A stretch of 64,000 nucleotides of DNA, taken from assembly GCA_965153355.1 (NCBI GenBank), contig OZ231126.1, positions 15,314,001 to 15,378,000 of the forward strand. The letters run 5' to 3'. The position numbers were made by a program, and so were the translations under genes. The DNA comes from Flaccisagitta enflata (taxonomy: Eukaryota > Chaetognatha > Sagittoidea > Aphragmophora). The notes under the pieces are model-generated. The model was not told where the DNA came from. It ran no database searches and saw only the letters and a list, made by a program, of their open reading frames with translations. Positions 55,044 to 64,000 of the stretch are shown here, piece after piece (positions within the stretch are counted from its first letter, which is position 1; every line of letters begins with the position of its first letter).

Positions 55044-57047
55044 CCTCCGTTGTTTGACGGAATGATTGATGATTTTGCTCCTGGTCGGTTTCTTCATAAC
55101 CTAATTATTTTTTACCCTCGGCAATTCGTTCTGGCTTACAGGGACGAAAGTCGAAGTGGAGGGTGGGGACTCCTCGAGTTCAGACTTGGTCGCCGGGCCC
55201 ACCAGCAACAACTCCTCAACCGGGCAGCAGCAATCGACCTCATCGGCCTCGTCCTCCCCGACAAAATCTTCCAACACATCGGAGAAAATCACCATAACAA
55301 AAGTCTTTGACTTCGCCGGGGAAGAGATCAAAGGTGCCGTCTGCGGGTGATTGAACATCATGCATGGGCCGAATTGTGTGCATTGTGTGTCGCCTTATGG
55401 GGCCTGTGCGTTGTTGGTTAAGACTCACTGGGCATAGGTGCAAGAGTGTGTGATTACTGCGTGACGTGTGAAGTGTTTTGTGTGTTGGCAGTGCGACTGT
55501 ATTAATCGCCTCTCCCGAAAATGCAGTGACGAAGGAAGTATCATTGGACTCGGAGGAGGCTAAGGAAGAGCTCGCAAAGCGTGAGGCGGACACTGCGAAA
55601 ACTTCTTCAACATCGACGTCAGCCATGACCACGGAGGCCGACTCGCCATCCTCACCAGCCACTCCGGCGGCCGCTGCCCCATCTCCCTCTGCGACCGCAT
55701 CGCCAACACCGTCCGCGAAACCCGCATCACTGAAGACCGCGGTTCTATCTGGCCCAAGCGGTAGTAGCGCCGTCGATAAAATCCTCAATCTCGGGAAGCA
55801 GAAGGCGTCGGCCGCGTCTGGTACATATTGAGTTTGATATACACCGGCAGTGATTCATGTTAGATGACAATTTTACCGGCCTATATATAGTTCTACATCC
55901 CCCCCGGGGGGGGGGGGGGAAATTACAGACAAAAGTGAAATACAAGAAGTTAACCCCTCAAAAACTGTAGCACCCCCCCCTACAGCCGCAACCGCTGAAT
56001 AAAGAAACGCATATAAGATAAGGAATAGAAGCTTATATCAATACAATTAGCCTCATCAGAGCGATTTTGGAATTTCTATCCCAATAAAAAGTTATAGCTA
56101 AAAAACTATCCAAAATTAACATTTTTTAAATAATGCTAAAAGTACAATTTTTCACTAGTTTTTTTGCTATAATTCTTCATTGGGAATGAAATTCCAAAAA
56201 CGCTCTGATGAGGCTAATTGTATTGATGTAAGCTTCCATTCCCTACCTTATATGTCTTTCTTCATTTGGTGGTTTAAGCTGTAGGGGGGGGTGCTACAGT
56301 TTTTGGGGGGTTAACTTCTTGTATTTCACTTTCGTCTGTAATCAAAGGGTTTGGAGATGGGGAAGGAAACTTCAGGGGAAAAAAAAAAGAAAAAAAGAAA
56401 ATTTAAAGAAAATAACACTTTTGGCAATACCAAATCATAAAAACTGATTAGTAAAACACAAATTAACATTATTTGAACCTCAATAACACTTATATTGCTA
56501 TATTGGGAAAAAAATCTTAGATTTTGTAACGCGATGTGGGGAAGAAAATCAAAGGCCAGGGGAGGGGGAAATTAAAGGTCATGGAACTGAAAACATCCCT
56601 GCAATTTTATGATTGTCGCTTTGCAGTAAATGTAAATGGACCATATGCATATACAAATCCGTTTTCAATGCGTCTGCTTACATATGCAGTTGAGCCATTG
56701 CGAATATCTTCATTTAAGTGTGTACATACTATTTTAGGCATGTATCTGCTTTTTCGTACAACGGTTGACAACCACGCGCCCTTTATATTGTTCACGCCAT
56801 AGGTTCGCCGAAGGCTGGTCTCTCCAACATCATGGACAAAATCTCCGGGGGTCCCAAGAAGAAAATGAGCGTCTTGGATAAAACTGCTTTAGACTGGAAA
56901 AACTTTAAGGATAAAGAAGGTATTTCCGAAGAGTTGGCCACGTTTAACAAAGGGAAAGGTGGCTACTTGGAAAAGCAGAAGTTCCTTCAACAAACCGATT
57001 ACAGGCAGTATGAGGCCGAAAGAGATATGCGACTCGGCAAGAGATGA
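52352..57047 (+). CDS. CFDP1: Craniofacial development protein 1 homologue (BCNT/SWC5 family)
   Basis: Eight exons: 52352-52435, 53104-53205, 53392-53434, 53526-53620, 54672-54777, 55142-55333, 55527-55820, 56803-57047. They total 1161 nt in phase, or 386 aa. Family role: chromatin protein related to yeast Swc5 of the SWR1 complex, which deposits histone H2A.Z. Seen: an acidic N-terminus with DEEEDDDYVPSGEE, matching EDEDYVPSG of the vertebrate protein; further acidic and basic runs; DDLWASFLSDV (vertebrate DELWASFLNDV); KITITKVFDFAGEEIKVTKEV across the exon 6/7 junction; and a full C-terminal BCNT domain (exon 8) with TALDWKNFKDKEGISEELA and YLEKQKFLQQTDYRQYEAER. The first intron appears to use a GC donor (GAG|GCAAGG). 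Exon 7 adds an Ala/Ser/Pro-rich insert that makes the protein longer than the 299-residue human one. Confidence 0.93.
52490..53039. mobile_element. hAT-like MITE, sister of 7900-8470
   Basis: Ends CAGGGGCGTATTTGA and TCAAATACGCCCCTG are inverted and flanked by the perfect 8-bp repeat GTTCCATT (52482-52489 and 53040-53047). It contains a (CT)n run at about 52868-52958. It lies inside CFDP1 intron 1 and is non-coding. Confidence 0.92.
53755..54636 (+). mobile_element. Possible hairpin-ended repeat with internal tandem units
   Basis: AAAAAAGTCGAAGA near 53757 recurs at the right end inside a perfect hairpin: AAAAAGTCGAAG (54608-54619), loop ACTGA, CTTCGACTTTTT (54625-54636). Between are about three ~115-bp units (AAATGCTCAAAA..., GCTCACTGATATGCTTTCTT) at 53880-54300, then two ~84-bp units (GGCGCCAAATGAAA..., GTCCGAGGGACCAATCGC) at 54400-54555. 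It lies in CFDP1 intron 4. Confidence 0.5.
54800..54907 (+). mobile_element. Short hairpin-headed repeat, AGGTGC stem
   Basis: AGGTGC (54800-54805), loop GACAAA, GCACCT (54812-54817), then CTATAAC. A GTTGGTCTGTCTG stretch follows, then TCGCACCT at 54900-54907, the inverse of the first eight bases. About 108 bp, in CFDP1 intron 5. A (GT)n/(CT)n run (54930-55040) follows. Confidence 0.6.
54930..55040. repeat. (GT)n followed by (CT)n microsatellite
   Basis: A pure dinucleotide run immediately downstream of the short hairpin-headed repeat. Confidence 0.95.
55876..56605. repeat. Interspersed repeat of the 19533 family, with a nested MITE
   Basis: It has the same motif order as 19533-19856: GTTCTACATCCCCCCC, AATCAAAGGGTTTGGAG, CAAATCATAAAAACTGATTAG, TTTTGTAACGCGATG, ACATCCCTG. 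A 413-bp foldback is inserted just after the G run. It lies in CFDP1 intron 7. Confidence 0.75.
55926..56338. mobile_element. 413-bp TA-flanked foldback MITE
   Basis: The terminal inverted repeat begins CAGACAAAAGTGAAATAC and is mirrored as GTATTTCACTTTCGTCTG, with TA on each side (55924-55925, 56339-56340). The inversion continues almost to the centre (CTCATCAGAGCG / CGCTCTGATGAG). Comparison with 19533-19856 shows the uninterrupted host repeat, confirming the insertion. Confidence 0.88.
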
Positions 57048-57497
57048 CTGCTGCCCATATTATCCGAACTTTGGTTTGTCTTAAGACCCTTTTTTTCACG
57101 CGTGCTGATTGGATCATTGGTAATGGTACACATGATCGACATGCATTATGATGAATTGCCGTTGCAATTCCCCAAGATCGTTGTAACTTCTCTCCGATAT
57201 TGTCTTATGCAATGTATGGGCTTTTGCAAGCCCTTGCACAATACACTGTTGCCATCCTGTTTGAGACTGCATTGGGAGAAAATTGGTCCTCTCTCTGGTT
57301 TTATCAAACCACTTGTATCATCGTTTTTGCGCTTTAACCTGTTGCATTATGATTATGTTAACCAGAAATTTCTTACAGTTTTGATGTTTTAGGGTTGATC
57401 GTAGAATTTGCGTTCGCTCAGGATTACTTCACTCAAGTTTCATGAAGGCAGCTAGTTAGCTTGCTCTCTTACATTCCTGTATACGAACTATGAAGAT
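57048..57497. other. Spacer after CFDP1
   Basis: The 3' flank of CFDP1. No coding exon or repeat was identified before the foldback at 57498. Confidence 0.45.
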
Positions 57498-58795
57498 TTG
57501 ACGGTATGTTTTCCCTCTCATGTGCTCAAAACCCATGTACCCGATCCTTTTTTATTACTTTTATAATATTACTACCTAGAACTAAAGAGATTTGGGATTT
57601 TTGATCCATTTTAGGGACCGCGAGTTCCATTTATTTATCACCACTCCAAGGTGGTTGTGGTGAAAATGTTGAAATTTGGTCACTTTGGGCTAAAAATTGG
57701 GCCACTTTGGTTTGGAAATTTGACCCAAAATCTGTGAGATTATGAAACTAGAGCTCAAGAGCTAACCAGTGGTGCAATCCGCATGTTGCCATCATTTTTT
57801 GTTAAGATTTGAGAGCTTTTCAAAGATGGAAGGGTATGAGGGTTATTTTTACCAATTGAATTTGGTGGTCAATTTTGACATTTTTTACATTTTTTGTGAT
57901 ATCTCCACTTTGGATAGACAAATCTGGATGAAATTGGTGACCAAATTGAAGAGTTTTTGATGCTCTAACTGAATCTGGTAAAATTTTTGATCAATACGAC
58001 CCTCAAAATTTTGGGGGGACTCTAGAAGCAGGTGCTAAAAAGTGATTTTTTTCGCCATTTTGGCTACTTTGGTCAAAAAATTTGGACACTTCCGAGATAG
58101 AAAATGACAAAAAATCAGTGGGCAAATTAAACTACTGTTCAAGATCTAACCAATGGTGCAATCGGCATGTTGATATGTTGAAGCATATAGATTTGGCAGA
58201 GCTTTTAGGCTGATATTGACCAAAAAATGTCATTTTATTATACCCACTGATCTTTGAAGCTTTGCCAAATGTATATGCTTTAACCTATTGACATGCCGAT
58301 TGCACCAATGGTTAGATCTTGAACAGTAGTTTAATTTGCCCACTGATTTTTTGTCATTTTCTATCTCAGAAGTGCCCAATTTTTTGACCAAAAGCCAAAA
58401 TGGTGAAAAAACAACTTTTAACCTGCTAAGTCTCCCAAAAATTTCGTCAAAATTTTACCAGATTCATCAAGTATCAAAAACTCTTCAATTTTCATTTTCA
58501 TCAGATTAATCATCAAAGATATAAAATGTAAAAATGTAAAGTTGCAATTAGTAAAAATCGTTGATTCATCAAATGTACAATCTGCATATGTGAGGTTGCA
58601 ATTAGATCTTGTAATTGATGTCTCATGATTTTTTTCAAGTTCAGAATCAAGCCATCCTAACCATCCAAAATTTCTTCTGGTTCCCACGTAGAGTGATAAA
58701 TGGAATTATGATAAATCAAATCTTAGTTCTATGTTTTTTATCAGAACGGGATCAGGTACGGTTTTGAGCACATGAGGGGGAAAACATACCGTCAA
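57498..58795. mobile_element. 1.3-kb foldback element with 8-bp target duplication
   Basis: Ends TTGACGGTATGTTTTCCC and its inverse GGGAAAACATACCGTCAA-type (right end at 58795) are flanked by the perfect 8-bp repeat ATGAAGAT (57490-57497 and 58796-58803). The inverted symmetry extends nearly to the centre at about 58225 (GATCTAACCAATGGTGCAAT and its inverse). Non-coding. The 8-bp duplication suggests hAT, P or Merlin mechanisms; the terminus does not decide which. Confidence 0.85.
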
Positions 58796-58803
58796 ATGAA
58801 GAT

Positions 58804-59344
58804 GCCTGACTCGCAACGTTCGATCAAAGAAAATGCGCATGTCGGTAGAAAAGATATATTCCGTCGGTAGGATTCATCTGGGGCGATAACAACGGGAAGC
58901 AAAATTTCGATAAGGTAATTTCGTATGGAGTTTGCGTCAGGTCACGTGATCTTGAGACATGATCTCGTGAGTCATTGAACAAGTTGTATGAGACAGCGGT
59001 ATTATTGCACGGCTGCGCAGTAAAAAAATGTTGCATAACATAATACTAGTCATAACAAAAAAAAATATGGAAGGACCGGTTGCCTCATCGCGGTGAGATT
59101 TAATATAAACGAAGGGGAAAATGACAAAACGGCGAACTAGGTCTATATAACTCGAGAATGCGAACGGGATACGTCAATTGCTCAAATGCAAGTGGAAAAG
59201 ATAAATGTCCTCGCCATCGAATGAGATTCCTCAAAAGGCGAAAATCTTGGTAAATGAGACTAGATTGGAAAGATGTTTGGTAATAAGAATAGCTAGTTCT
59301 CGGATGTGATTCAGAGTAGTTTCACCCCGCGCAGTCACAGGCCG
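58804..59344. other. Spacer before the end of P4HA
   Basis: The 3' flank of the minus-strand gene that ends at 59345. No exon or repeat recognised. Confidence 0.45.
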
Positions 59345-63814
<4,470 letters not shown>

Positions 63815-64000
63815 CTGAGCAGTGAGAAAAAATGATTGTCAGACGACCTTTTCCACTTTTGCATGCTCCAATCTCCGTCTCCGTCTAATAATTAAGAGGC
63901 TTTGTGTGTAGCTGAAAGTTGGTTTACAGAGTGTAAATGAATAGATAAACTATGCAGGAAATGGGGACGTTGACGCGGTATGATGTACTTTTTCTGACCA

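Overview
The window comes from the nuclear genome of an invertebrate animal. Genes are cut into short exons by GT-AG introns (with one likely GC-AG intron). The encoded proteins are animal families: ceramide transfer protein, ASCC2, a SHB-type SH2 adapter, CFDP1/BCNT, and a collagen prolyl 4-hydroxylase alpha subunit. GC-rich exons sit in AT-rich, very repetitive introns. I cannot name the species or phylum from sequence alone.

Layout, left to right. 1-350 is a minisatellite, followed by the last exon of an unrecognised + strand gene (379-639). 1254-16008 is a complete 15-exon CERT1 gene; its exon lengths sum to 2148 nt, a multiple of three (715 aa). 16800-23582 is a two-exon Ig-domain single-pass membrane protein with an in-frame TGA halfway through an otherwise open 1191-residue frame. 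25203-30484 is a complete six-exon ASCC2 (800 aa). 30816-49209 is an 11-exon SHB/SHF-family adapter (1179 aa) whose first intron holds an antisense CR1-like LINE with open ORF1 and ORF2. 52352-57047 is an eight-exon CFDP1 (386 aa). 59345-63814 on the minus strand is a collagen prolyl 4-hydroxylase alpha subunit (13 exons, signal-peptide exon outside the window).

The introns and spacers are the unusual part. They contain several non-autonomous DNA-transposon families with clean ends: hAT-like elements with 8-bp duplications (7900-8470, 52490-53039, 43265-48316), an unassigned foldback with an 8-bp duplication (57498-58795), and TA-flanked foldbacks. They also contain minisatellites carried inside a repeat family with conserved flanks. 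Two groups of repeats begin with a short hairpin whose stem differs between copies while base pairing is kept by compensatory change: stems of the form AGnnGC...GCnnCT followed by CTATA/CTACA, and stems of the form GTCCnCGAC whose complement is found again at the 3' end. I could not assign these hairpin-headed repeats to a known superfamily, and they are the best candidate for something undescribed.

The genes have no shared pathway: lipid transfer (CERT1), ribosome-quality/DNA-alkylation signalling (ASCC2), tyrosine-kinase signalling (SHB-like), chromatin (CFDP1), and collagen maturation (P4HA). Exon boundaries were read from splice signals and checked by reading-frame phase across each gene. 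No alignment or database search was run.
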